Positions 1-9,862 are shown, numbered from the stretch's first letter. The stretch is 35,696 nt of DNA from Nemertoderma westbladi (GCA_032718475.1 JAUCBJ010004075.1:1-35696), one strand, 5' to 3'. Numbers and translations: made by a program. Notes: generated by a model from the letters alone, not told the origin.

Positions 1-10
1 CAACAAATAA

Positions 11-852
11 ATGTCACCCGCGTTTACCCTACCAGACGTGCGTCTTTGGTATTATTACGATAAACGCCCTAGACCCAAATAATAAACGGAAAGACATAAA
101 CATCCATGTAAACCGAAACTTGTTGACGTATCACCTATGCTCACTCGGCTCGAACGATCCTGGAGTAAACCTACGATCAGAGTCCCGGAATACTCGGTCA
201 AACCTCCTCATTCCTTAGTTGGACCTCAGACCTGCGATCCTGGTGGTGTCGCGGATCCTCGCGGACTGTATTCACTGTTCAAAGATCTAGTGCTACCCTA
301 ACAATTAATCGGTAACACTCCGACAGTGATTTCTAGCTAGCCGCCCATCTTACCTAGCTGGATTATGACGCAGACACCTAATATCATTATCCAACCGTAT
401 GGTCGTCCCGTTTAACGCGATACAACCCTTCATCAAAGTGAAGGAGAGCGTTGTACGAAACGAGTTAAACGCTATTCTATAAAGATCAAAAAAGAAACCT
501 GCGTTTGTTCAGATAAACGTAAGTTATAACAGTAAGTCCAATCGATAAACGAATTGTCTTTATCTCAGTTCGATTGTGAAATCCAGAATCTCTAAGAAGA
601 TATCGCACTTAGACAACCCCATTCTCTGCGAGAGTTTTTGGATGAACGTATCCAGCAGGAAAATCAGCTCGAGGAGAAGCATATCGAAACGGCGGATACC
701 CCGACCACAATCCTACACCTTCTGATGCAATCATATTGCACCCTTCACCCAGGAGTTATGGCCCTCCTAGTAAAGTGGCTCCCCCCAAAGAGAAAAAGAC
801 TCTTGCTAGCCTCAAAAAACTGCGTAAACGCCGTCTGCGTAAGAAAGACTAA
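11..852 (+). pseudogene. Protein-like reading frame interrupted only by TAA/TAG; unknown protein with a coiled coil and a basic C-terminus
   Basis: One frame (ATG at 11) reads as plausible protein to about 690-740. It contains internal TAA at 80, 83, 299, 413, 527, 533 and 593 and TAG at 338, with no TGA. A 71-codon block from 86 to 298 is fully open. Codons starting at 560, 569, 581, 590 and 602 (L, F, I, L, I) fall in perfect 3-4 heptad spacing, and the TAA at 593 sits inside that run without breaking register. Around 650-740 the protein-like signal moves to the -1 frame, giving a Pro-rich stretch and a Lys/Arg-rich tail (KKLRKRRLRKKD) ending at TAA 850-852. The segment is clearly richer in GC and CpG than the rest of the window. 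I do not recognise the protein. It could be a decayed retroelement ORF, a gene using TAR as glutamine, or coincidence. Under the standard code it is a pseudogene. Confidence 0.4.
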
Positions 853-930
853 CTGTTTAGAGTATCTTTATGTTTTAGAAACTGTGATTTTTATATTTTA
901 TAGACTGAAAATCCCATTTTCTGGGAGCGG

Positions 931-1614
931 TGTAAAAGCTTTTACTGAATTGTCCGGTTATTTTTCCTTATTTTTCCCGTAAAGTACTCTGTAGTTGGTT
1001 TACCAGGCATAAAAAGGCCGTGTCCTTGCTGTACTGGTGTTTTAGCGGACATAAGAGCTATTTCTTCTGTATTTGTACTTTAGAGGACATAATCCGTAAT
1101 TCCGTGACGTAAAAGCTCGATACTCTTGAAAACAGTGTCGCTACCATGACGACAGCTAGCAGCTGATATTGCCACGTCGACGTTTCTTTGTTTCTCTGTT
1201 CTCTCGTTGTTCAGGTTGACCAATCAGAGCGTTTGTTGTCTTTGTGTTGGAGGTATATACAGAAACTCAGTAGTTCAGTGTTATGTTTTTGCCCAGAGCC
1301 TAAGAACCGGCTTTTGGCACCTCCGTGTTTTCAGTTTTTAGTCTTACACTAACTAGTAGGTTTAATTATAAAGGGCATATATCCTTTAACTGACATACCG
1401 ATCAAACTCATGGAATCACTGCTAACTGATCATACATACTGACTGCTGAAACATTGCAAACTCATAACAATCAGTGTTTTCATTGTTGTTTTATACTGCT
1501 ATTTACCGTCGGTTCTTCATAATATGGTTGATGAATAATTATATTTTGAATAACGATAAATAACCCCGAAACCCAATATTCTTGATATACCGAAGGTAAG
1601 AGAGAAGGGTTACA
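931..1614 (+). mobile_element. Possible 3' long terminal repeat
   Basis: The segment starts TGTAA (931-935) after a short purine-rich stretch and ends TTACA (1610-1614), the inverted termini typical of LTRs. It follows the decayed reading frame and contains a CCAAT box and TATA box at plausible internal positions. No second LTR lies in the window, so neither its ends nor a target-site duplication can be verified. Ordinary intergenic DNA with a chance match is a real alternative. Confidence 0.22.
1209..1280 (+). promoter_or_regulatory. CCAAT/TATA promoter-like block
   Basis: GACCAATCAGAG at 1218-1229 is a strong CCAAT box. It is followed about 25 bp later by TATATA at 1254-1259 and an initiator-like TTCAGTG at 1274-1280, roughly 23 bp downstream of the TATA. 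No convincing ORF follows closely, so this could be an LTR promoter or an isolated relic. Confidence 0.35.
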
Positions 1615-2936
1615 GATAAACGATTGTGACTTATGTTAAAGTGGTTTGAAGTGAATCTAATGTTATTTGATAGACCCTACATGAGTCAGTCTGTGTTCCT
1701 TTTATATGTGACTAAAATCAGTGAAGATCGGCAGATTAGTGTGCAGTATTGTGCAGCATTGTGTATGAGTGAGTCTGTTAAAGAAGCATTCCTAAAGAAT
1801 GCGCCATATATGTGAATTATAATTAAGCCATATCGTTGTGAGTAGTTTAAGTCATAACTCTGTTTATGTAGATAAAGCGCCACGTCCTAAAGGAACTGTT
1901 AATATTCCCGAAGGTAAATAATATTGTCAGAGATTATATAATACTGTGTCAGTCGAATAATACATTAGGCTTACATAGCAATAAAATTAAACCGTCGAAC
2001 CCAATCTCCCGGGAATCTCCAGCGGGTGAATGGTCGCGCACGGATTGGTTTCGACTAGTGTAGTGAATCAAATACTTGTCATAGACTAAAAACTGATTTA
2101 ATATCTAGAAGACATCTTAATTTGGTGGGTTAAACTGCCAAAAGTCTGAAAGCGCGAACATTCTTTGAGTTAATACCACATAAGATTACTGTTGTAGATG
2201 TAGTACTGTTGTAGGTCTAATACTAACTGTATACCGTTATAATGTATTATATTATATACTGAGTGTAATTAAGCTAATTAAAGCCGATAGTACTGAAGCA
2301 TTAATCTATTCATTATTTATCACTGACTCTGGCTTACAACACACAGTTAATACTGCTACTGAGAGATAGTGACAGAGCAAACACAGCCTTACCTAAATTT
2401 GGCAAGCAAAGCACTTGGTAGCTGGGCCCTCTGCATTACTACCCCGAGTCATTCTTCTGGAGTCAAGTTCTACAGTCAAAGTCAACTCTACACTTTAACT
2501 AAGAACCATTCACCTGGGCCGCTGCATTCATTGTAACCTCTCCACAGTATTAATGTTAGAGCAAAGATTTTAAAATTATAATTAATCTATCTACTGCTTA
2601 TCATACACTATGATTAGTTTATTCCTTTTTGCAGTACAGGTAGGGTGCGAGGCCTAGGCCTAGCAGTTGAATCTGTCACTCTACACGTTGGGTCTTGACT
2701 CTATCTTGCGAATCTAGGTGACGCAGACCGTCCTGAGCACGTGAACATGAACCGCCGTTATCTTGAGGCTAATTTCATGCCTCACTTTTTGTGTGATAGT
2801 GTGAATGCGTATTTGTGGTCAAACTGGGCTATTCTGCAGACGTTTTAGGCAAAATTTCTGGTCAGCAGGCAGGAAACTGTAACAGTAGTTGCCCCAACAG
2901 ACCCAGTCTGTTCTAACTGACACTTTGCAGATATGG
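1615..2936. other. Intergenic, no gene seen
   Basis: AT-rich sequence without a supportable coding region. The small ORFs at 1633-1883 overlap each other on opposite strands and have no recognisable composition. The only local structure noted is the 12 bp palindrome AGGCCTAGGCCT near 2650. Confidence 0.6.
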
Positions 2937-3340
2937 ACCTGATCACAGTCTGCTGCGTGTTTGGGAAGACAGACTATTCTGCAGTTCTCCAGAAAGTGAA
3001 AATCTTTTCCCATTTCGTTACTTATAATGCTTTTTAGCTGATTCTCGGCACAGTCTACTACACCATAGGCTGCGTGTTTGGGGAAGGACGTGGTCCAGTC
3101 TTTAGTTCTCCAGTTTACCGCTAGGGGGTTAAATGTCAGAAAGTGAAAACCTTCTCCCATTTCGTTACTTATGATGCTTTTTAGCTGATTCTCGGCAGAG
3201 TCTACTACACCATAGGCAGCGTGTTTGGGGAGGACGCTGTCCAGTCTGTCACAAGGGGGTGAAATAAGTGAACGTGAACGAAATGTCTGAAATGAAATCC
3301 TTGTCCCATTTTGTTGTGTTGTTTATAACCTTTTTGGATT
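2937..3340. repeat. Diverged tandem repeat, ~148 bp unit
   Basis: Units begin at about 2991 and 3139 (period 148 bp) and share a block running from AGAAAGTGAAAA through ACACCATAGG to CGTGTTTGGGG. A partial, internally deleted unit lies upstream (2937-2990) and a degraded one downstream (about 3280-3340). On the minus strand the units encode a repeated motif (QLKSIISNEMG, PKHAAYGVVD) that stays open over two units and then shifts frame. A decayed repeat protein is possible, but no family is recognised. Confidence 0.7.
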
Positions 3341-3434
3341 TGCTTTGGCAGGTATCTACTACACAGTATAAAGCCTTATTTGTTAGTTATAAATTAATTT
3401 ATTAATTTATGTTTGAATTGTTGACAAGTTTGTG

Positions 3435-3474
3435 TACTAGAAAGCTGCGGCCGAAGGCCACAGGCTTTCTAGTA
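3435..3474. repeat. Perfect 11 bp inverted repeat with inner stem
   Basis: TACTAGAAAGC (3435-3445) pairs with GCTTTCTAGTA (3464-3474). The loop contains a second inverted repeat, GGCC-GAA-GGCC. It could form a cruciform or RNA hairpin. No function can be assigned. Confidence 0.65.
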
Positions 3475-3860
3475 ATATATAAATCATGTTTAAAATAATT
3501 TAATTATACTCATTGACATGACAGGGAAGTGACAGGTTCTGTTCATCTATCTAAAGACAGCCTGGAAAATAAATCCGAAGCTTCATCCATCACGTATTTT
3601 TTTCATTAATTACTATTCAGTATTCAGAATGTATTTCAAGAGACTTAATTCTGCCGTAAGTCACTGATATACGACCCTGAAAACCGAATTAAATGAGTAG
3701 AGAGTAGAGTAGAGATTTGAGAGATTGCTGACACTAAGGGCTTATTTGGTTAGGTGTAGATTTGATTAGGTTAATCAGTGGGTGTTTTATTTTCAAGTAT
3801 TACAATCAAGTAAGCTAAATATATATTAATATATTTTGGGTTAATAGGGTTGGAATCAAT

Positions 3861-4414
3861 CATTTCACACGTGGCTTATATTAATTGAAATCGGAGAGTC
3901 TTGCCCGTCTTTTAACACTACAATTACTTAAATTTGATCATGAACATTGATAAAATAATGTTTGCAATTTTGCAAACTTGGTAGATTGCCTGGCCCCGTA
4001 TGCAAGCACTCAACAAACTCAGCCCTAGCCACCTATTGCTTGCAGTATCGGAGCAGGCCTATCTATTCCTGTATTGTTGCTTAAGTTCATTAAGTTGAGT
4101 AAACCTACCGCTGTACCTCTCTTACACTACCGGTGACTGGTACACATTTCAACTTAATGAACTTAAGCTGCAATACAGCAATACTGCAACGCAATAGGTA
4201 TACAGCAATAATCCGATGCTACAATGCATACTGCAATAGGTGGATAGGGCTAAGTGGTTGAGTGCTTGCATACGAGTCAGGCAATCTGCGAGTTTATAAT
4301 TGTGAATTGCTTTATTTAATCAATGTTCGTAACCATGAATTTAATTAATTATGGTGTCAAGAGATGTGCAAGACTCTCCGCTTTCAATTGATATAAGCCA
4401 CGTGTGAAATGATG
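3861..4414. mobile_element. Foldback element with ~250 bp inverted arms
   Basis: The outer ends ATCATTTCACACGTGG and CCACGTGTGAAATGAT are inverted copies. Similarity continues inward through TTGCATACG/CGTATGCAA blocks to CTTAAGTTCATTAAGTTG and its complement near 4080-4170, leaving a centre of about 45 bp. The arms have diverged by mismatches and small indels. There is no coding capacity, so this is a non-autonomous foldback or long-TIR MITE-like element. I could not identify a clear target-site duplication. Confidence 0.8.
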
Positions 4415-4493
4415 AGATTAAATGTGTATTTTAATGGATCTAAAATCACCCTCCATAGAAAACAATATAAGAAATTATCTGAGTACTGCATAG

Positions 4494-4692
4494 TGACGTC
4501 AAATATGTAGCAGCCAATCACAGCCGATTTTCAAAATTGGCTTCCCGGGCTTACTTAAACCCGCCATTTCGACCATTTCCACGTGATTTTAGAAATAAAA
4601 CACACCCCGCCACTCGATTCAGTGCACCTTGTTACCCCTTATTCGATTGTTTCTAACCCAACAATTTTTTCGCGCATCAACCCTATTATATA
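4494..4692 (+). promoter_or_regulatory. CRE + CCAAT promoter-like region
   Basis: A perfect cAMP-response-element palindrome, TGACGTCA (4494-4501), lies 12 bp upstream of a CCAAT box (4514-4518). A TATTATATAA-like box follows at about 4683-4692. The arrangement looks promoter-like, but the sequence downstream is a degenerate minisatellite rather than a recognised gene. Confidence 0.3.
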
Positions 4693-4807
4693 ATTTAGTT
4701 TCTTTGCTTGTATATATTAACATATACTATGTTAACACTGTTGTTGAGTGTGATTCGCGGTGAGTGGTTCCTTAGTACATTAGTGTCTCTGAGGGAAGTC
4801 TCTCTGC

Positions 4808-5165
4808 CCAAGATTCCATGGTGGGTCAGTGTCCCCCTCACACTCCAGGTGTTGGTCAGTCTGTCCATAACAGTCCAGGTGTCTGTCAGTCCATCCATGT
4901 CAGTCTGGGTGTCGGTTAGTCCGTCCCCAACAGTCCAGGTGTCTCTGCCTGTCCATTCTGCCTGTCCCTCACATGCTGGGTGTCGATCTTTCAGTCCCGG
5001 CTATGTCGGGTTTCGGCCTGTCTGACCCTCCCATGTTTTATATTGGTCTGTCTGTACCTCCCATGTCGGTGTCGGGGGACAGGCTGTCTAAGTGTCTTAT
5101 GTAGTTGGGTGCTGGTTTGTCTGCCCCTCCCATGCTGGGGTTCGGTGTTTCAGTCCCACCTGATT
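4808..5165. repeat. Degenerate minisatellite, ~40 bp unit
   Basis: Repeated variants of GTCAGTC...CCAGGTGTC recur every 35-45 bp and fade toward 5165. The plus-strand translation gives repeated VQVSVSPS-like strings, which explains the 105-codon open frame at 4708-5025. I regard that frame as a by-product of the repeat. Confidence 0.65.
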
Positions 5166-5529
5166 TGAGTCAGTCAGCGTTGAGTTAGTCTGGTTCCCCT
5201 GTGTTGAATGAGCTGGATCCTCCAGGGTCAAGTCAGTTGAGCTTCGCAATGCCACAACTCTGCTGCCAGCCTCCTTTGGTTTGGCCTCCTTTTGTTCCTC
5301 TACTAGTCGCTGTGGCTGTGTGTGGGCATCACGGCCCTGTTCCAATTTCGTCCCAGAGCAATAGGGAATTGTAACAACCCCCACATTGTTTGCCCAACCC
5401 CAATAGTGTCAGTTGAATCAGATGCCACATACATCCACTCCCCACTTCCCAAAGCGACAAAGACCCAGCAACACCTCCTCATCCATCGACATGCCACCAC
5501 TTGTAGATGACATTTGAAAGGCCATGGCT

Positions 5530-6530
5530 AAACGCCCCAGGTTCATAGACAGACCCAGTATGGGAGGCCCGCCATGTCATGCCTGTCTCGTGTCGTACTG
5601 GGGACTAGCCACCAGAACTTCATTCCAGGTGACAATGCTGGACCCAAGGTTGGGGATGTTCTGGTAGGGGATGTGGGGATGGTGACAGAGGGGTTCTACC
5701 CATCCGAGTGGCCTCTCTGCTTCATTGTCACTGCTTCACTCTGGATGTAGTGAAGGGAGCAGACATCTGGCGGAATATCCTGCGTCAACTATGTATATTA
5801 GAACAGGAGGAGTTTAGATAGCTGATCGCTGAGACTGCGTGTTGCTGCACTGTGTCTCCATACCATGTAAATACTGCCAGGAACTATAAGCGGAAAATAC
5901 TGGCTGGACAGAATCGTGCTGCAGCCCGCCCTAACCGACTGGGGCAGAGGTGGCATCCTGGACCCCGAGGTCCAGGATGAGGGGTAGCGAGGTATCATTA
6001 CTGTGTATGACGTTGTAGCTGCAAAACATCCACCTCAACTGGACGTTTTTCCTGATGCATTTGACAAGTATGATGAGCTGCCTCCCTTTGAAGCAGTGTA
6101 CATAACTGTGGTTGTCCTGAAGGTTGCATTTCACAAGTATGATGAGATGCCTCCCTTTGAAGCAGTGTACATAACTGGGGTTGTTCTGAAGGTTTCCCAG
6201 TACCTTAATAATGTGCTGGCCCCATTGGTGGGCTGATTTATAGAATGCTTTCCTCACCTGCTATGAGGCACTTAGCTCCCACCTCCGTGAGGGTGTAGAT
6301 GGGCTGGCCCGACATCTGGCCAACACCAATGTCCCATTTGGAGAAATCCAGGCACTCCAGGAGGGCCAGGATGAGGGGTAGCGAGGTATCATTACTGTGT
6401 ATGACGTTGTAGCTGCAAAACATCCACCTCAACTGGACGTTTTTCCTGATGCATTTGACAAGTATGATGAGCTGCCTCCCATGCAAGGCAGAGATGCGCC
6501 CCGGCTAGTCCCTTTAATGCATTCGTGCTG
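5530..6530 (+). pseudogene. Decayed coding sequence of unknown identity
   Basis: Several plus-strand stretches in shifting frames read as protein. One is near 5630-5715 (KVGDVLVGDVG, EGFYPSEWPL). One at about 5710-5970 contains VKGADIWRNILRQL and NYKRKILAGQNRAAARPNRLG with a single TAG at 5817-5819. One is at 6006-6236 (YDVVAAKHPPQLDVFPDAF) and one at about 6254-6375 (SSHLREGVDGLARHLANTNV). GC content exceeds that of the flanks. Frameshifts, stops and internal duplications show it is broken. The KVGD motif weakly recalls retroelement integrase C-termini, but that is not enough to name it. The opposite strand is also open over much of the duplicated part. Confidence 0.45.
5972..6480. repeat. 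115 bp near-identical direct repeat, 394 bp apart
   Basis: 5972-6086 and 6366-6480 are practically identical, from CCAGGATGAGGGGTAGCG to GAGCTGCCTCCC. Between them a 69 bp unit (23 codons) beginning AAGTATGATGAG is tandemly duplicated at about 6066 and 6135. The 69 bp duplication preserves frame. The 115 bp copy is followed by unrelated sequence, suggesting a later segmental duplication. Confidence 0.85.
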
Positions 6531-7514
6531 AAACGACAACTATCCTGGCGAGAGATTTATTGCAATGCAACCACTACACCAAGGAGGGACCCCCGCGGTC
6601 TCTATTAGATTTTGAGGAAAATTAGGAATCCGGAATGTTTCACTTACCATTGGACTTTGTTTATCTTCTGACTAACTTCTAACTCAAGGCAAGTGAAGCA
6701 AATATTCAATAAGTAAATAACCACAGCAGCAACTTAAACCAACTTAAGCCTTTGAGAATTTAGATTGCTAACTTAATTTTTCTTCCTGGAAATTTGGAGG
6801 ATACTGCATGGATAAAGTGGTGTAATTCTCTCAAGTACACTAAGTTGTTTAATCTACTTGTTGTTTTATTTTCATTAATGATGTCAAGTGTTTTTCTTTC
6901 ATGTCATAGATTAACTTATGCGATTTCGGAAATAGGTAAAGTAATTGAATAATGTCACTCATGTCATGTACCTTATTTATTTTTCTCTCAGTCTGGCGCA
7001 AACTTTTTAAAATAAATATAGGATTTAAGAACACAACCAAATAAACCCACCAACCAATATTGTGATTAAATATTTAATTGGTTGGCTTCCAAAGAAATAC
7101 AAAACTAATGTTTTTTGAAATGCAAAGAACTAGTAACACAATGAAAATTATATAATTAACTATGATTGGTGTACGTGCAAGCAGGAGCCATAACTAGAAC
7201 CATAATCACACCGAAATAATTCGAATCACAAGGTACTAGAACCATATTAACCATATCCTCCACTATAACCTGATACAACAACTATACAACAACCTAACCT
7301 AACCAAACCTAACGTGTGTTAGCTACACTATTGATTGTACTATGCTCTCAATTAATAATAATTGTTTTATTTTTAAATCTTTGTGCCAAAATTAATACTG
7401 TGGAGGCTGTATGTTGATAAGGCTGAATGTTTACTCAGCCTCATAGTGATTCTCCATAAGGCTAACATTATAGTTTGAAATATAAAAATCTGTTATAATA
7501 ATAATATAATTGTT
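6531..7514. other. Intergenic, AT-rich, no gene seen
   Basis: No frame with coding character on either strand, and no internal repeats beyond simple AT-rich runs. Confidence 0.6.
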
Positions 7515-7696
7515 GTATTTAATTAATGACTTTCTTGAGACGCATCTTAAAGGACACTGGCCTTAAAGATGCGGATGATCTAGCAAATGTCATGGGTGAT
7601 AGGGAGTTGTGGCGGTGCAATTTTGTTGACAAGCCGGCACAGCATTCTTAAAAATGCAGCTGCAATGCAGCATGCCGATCCTAGTATTTAATTAAT
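7515..7696 (+). mobile_element. LINE-B 3' end, 5'-truncated, with 13 bp target-site duplication
   Basis: The insert 7528-7683 is flanked by perfect 13 bp copies of GTATTTAATTAAT (7515-7527 and 7684-7696). The plus frame encodes the last residues of the LINE-B protein (LKDTGLKDADDLANVMGD, then RELWR). A short 3' UTR follows, containing the palindrome TGCAGCTGCA and ending CCTAGTA without poly(A). The same 3' end recurs at 15263, 17303 and 20840. Short length and clean duplications mark this as an ordinary target-primed insertion truncated at its 5' end. Confidence 0.9.
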
Positions 7697-8555
7697 ATCG
7701 TGGTTTACATTGAACAGTGTAAATTGTTAATCGCGGTTTACATTGATTGAAACATCTCAACTTGTTTTATTTATTACAAAAATAAGAACGAATTTGTCTT
7801 ATCACTTCTTGTGCGCGATTGTATTAAATTCATGACAACTGCTGTTATTATTATTAATCAATTGACACCTAGACTCCTCTCTGACTACTCTATCCGATAG
7901 AATAAAATAATCACTTCGCTAACTGCTCTCTATCTTCTATAATCACAACAGCTTTTATAATTCATTAGATGATTACAACATAATAATTATAGTTTGAAGT
8001 TGTCTAGAAAATTTCTCGTACACCACCGGGACTACCCTCACACTAATTTATTATCAGACAGAGCAAAAAGCTTTTACTTGACTCGTACTGTCTCCTACGA
8101 TTTGCTTCACGGGCCGCTTGGCCCGTCTCTAGTATAAAATGGCCTTTACGAGAAAATAATTAAGTAAAAAACATTGTTATACTGGCATTTCAAACAAAAG
8201 TATAAAACATAAAGGTCGTGTTATAGCTTGAGTTCGGCACAGCTTTGCAAAGTCGGCCATGAGATCCAGGTGGGATTGACTAACGATATAAAATAAGGAT
8301 CGTGTTCTTCCACATTTTATGTCAACTTGTGATAGAACAGCCCATCATATTATTTAATTGTTTTGTTGGTATTACTATAAGAAAATGGTAGATTGTCATT
8401 GAGTTGTAATTGAGATACCAATTACCCTAGCAGTACTGCAGTGTGTGCGGGTTAATAATTTATTATTATTGGTTGGGGATCCGCAGTCACACATCCAGTC
8501 GCAGTCTCTCCTTAGTTACAGTTAGTTAGTTGACAAACAGGTACAGTTAGTTGAC
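7697..8555. other. Intergenic, no gene seen
   Basis: AT-rich sequence without supportable coding frames. A GC-rich hairpin-like stretch (GGGCCGCTTGGCCC) lies at about 8112. Confidence 0.55.
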
Positions 8556-9137
8556 AGGTAGTCAGTCACCCATAACACGTGACAGTTAGTCACCCATAAC
8601 AGGTGACAGTCACCCATAACAGGTGACAGTTAGTCACCCAGAACAGGTGACAGTTAGTCACCCAGAACAGGTGACAGTTAGTCACCCATAACAGGTGTCA
8701 GTCACCCATAACAGGTGACAGTTAGTCACCCATAACAGGTGACAGTTAGTCACCCATAACAGGTGACAGTTAGTCACCCATAACAAGTGACAGTTAGTCA
8801 CCCATAACAGGTGACAGTTAGTCACCCATAACAGGTGACAGTTAGTCACCCAACAGGTAACAGTTAGTCACCCATAACAGGTGACAGTTAGTCACCCATA
8901 ACAGGTGACAGTTAGTCACCCATAACAGGTGACAGTTAGTCACCCATAACAGGTGACATTTAGTCACCCATAACAGGTGACAGTTAGTCACCCATAACAG
9001 GTGACAGTTAGTCACCCATAACAGGTGACAGTCACCCATAACAGGTAACAGTCACCCATAACAGGTGACAGTCACCCATAACAGGTGACAGTTAGTCACC
9101 CATAACAAGTGACAGTTAGTCACCCATAAATTGGTGA
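8556..9137. repeat. 24 bp minisatellite of hairpin-forming units
   Basis: About 24 units, mostly 24 bp with some 17-bp variants lacking the GTTAGTC-proximal spacer. Each carries the inverted pair GTCACC and GGTGAC separated by 7 bases. Because 24 is a multiple of 3, the minus strand stays open and would encode an octapeptide repeat (NCHLLWVT). I treat this as non-coding. The array ends about 85 bp before the SINE at 9222. Confidence 0.93.
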
Positions 9138-9209
9138 CTAACTTATTGCATGGAAAATAAAGTGAAGTTTCTTTGTGAAGATTAATTTGCAAAGACTTGA
9201 ATTTTGAAT

Positions 9210-9476
9210 CTTTTGGTAGGTCAAGCAAAGCAAGCAAAGCAAACAGTCGGCCGAAGCCGGAGGCGACCCGAAGACTCCTCTTTCGATAGCTGCTATCCGA
9301 GGGTAGGGGTGGGCGCTACTCCTATCCCAAGATTTGCTCCCAGTTATTTAACTGGTCATCATTTCATCGACCCCAGTGGATGAAAGGCTGAGTGGACCCT
9401 GGCGGGGCTGAACCTACAACCAATAGATTGCAGGCCCGGCGCTCAACCAACTGAGCTACCCCGCCTTTTGGTAGGT
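9210..9476 (-). mobile_element. tRNA-derived SINE with 12 bp target-site duplication
   Basis: The element runs from 9464 down to 9222 on the minus strand, between copies of CTTTTGGTAGGT (9210-9221 and 9465-9476). Its head has a tRNA-like acceptor pair (GGCGGGG with CCCCGCC), an A box in GGTAGCTCAGTTGG and a degenerate B box (GGTTCAGCCCC). The middle is an unrelated body of about 150 bp. The 3' end is a short TTGCT-type simple repeat rather than poly(A). The anticodon stem does not pair properly, so this is not a functional tRNA gene. Clean duplications suggest a fairly recent insertion. Confidence 0.88.
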
Positions 9477-9831
9477 ACATAATACATATTTTTGAATTCG
9501 ATTAGATTTGCACGTTAAATTAAATAATTATTATGTTTTTGATTTAAATTATTTCGCCCGCAATGCCACAAACACAAATATACTGTTACCAGTCACCATT
9601 GTTATTATTTATATTTATTTATTTTGATTACTTTCCACTGTAACTATGGGATTTTAAAACTATTTTTAATGGCAATAAAAATTTAAACAATATAATTTGA
9701 ACTTTTTTTTTTGTTAAATTTGATTTAAGGTGTGCTGGGACGACACAGTCCCTTGACGTCTCAGAATAAAATACTTAATTCCAGTTGCAATTAAAGTGAT
9801 ACCTTAAATGCAATGGCAATTGGGAAGGGAA

Positions 9832-9862
9832 GGGGGGGGGGGGGGGGGGGGGTGTGTGTGTT
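9832..9862. repeat. Poly-G tract followed by (GT)n
   Basis: About 20 consecutive G residues precede GTGTGTGTG. Similar tracts occur at 16921 (C), 18174, 32318 and 35200. Their exact lengths are unreliable in most sequencing data. Confidence 0.9.

Noticed and set aside
638-982. Standard-code 114-codon ORF starting at TTG
   Set aside because: It lacks an ATG at its start. Its first part is the tail of the longer TAR-interrupted frame, and its latter part looks non-coding.
8556-9137. CRISPR-like regular repeats (also 13854-14163, 30765-31061, 35369-35696)
   Set aside because: The repeats are head-to-tail without unique spacers and no cas genes are present. These are eukaryotic minisatellites.
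8842-9237. ORFs encoding NCHLLWVT octapeptide repeats
   Set aside because: They are open only because the 24 bp unit is stop-free and a multiple of three. Length variants break the frame.
9222-9464. Functional tRNA gene on the minus strand
   Set aside because: The acceptor stem is perfect but the anticodon and T arms do not form. The flanking duplication and tail show a SINE.
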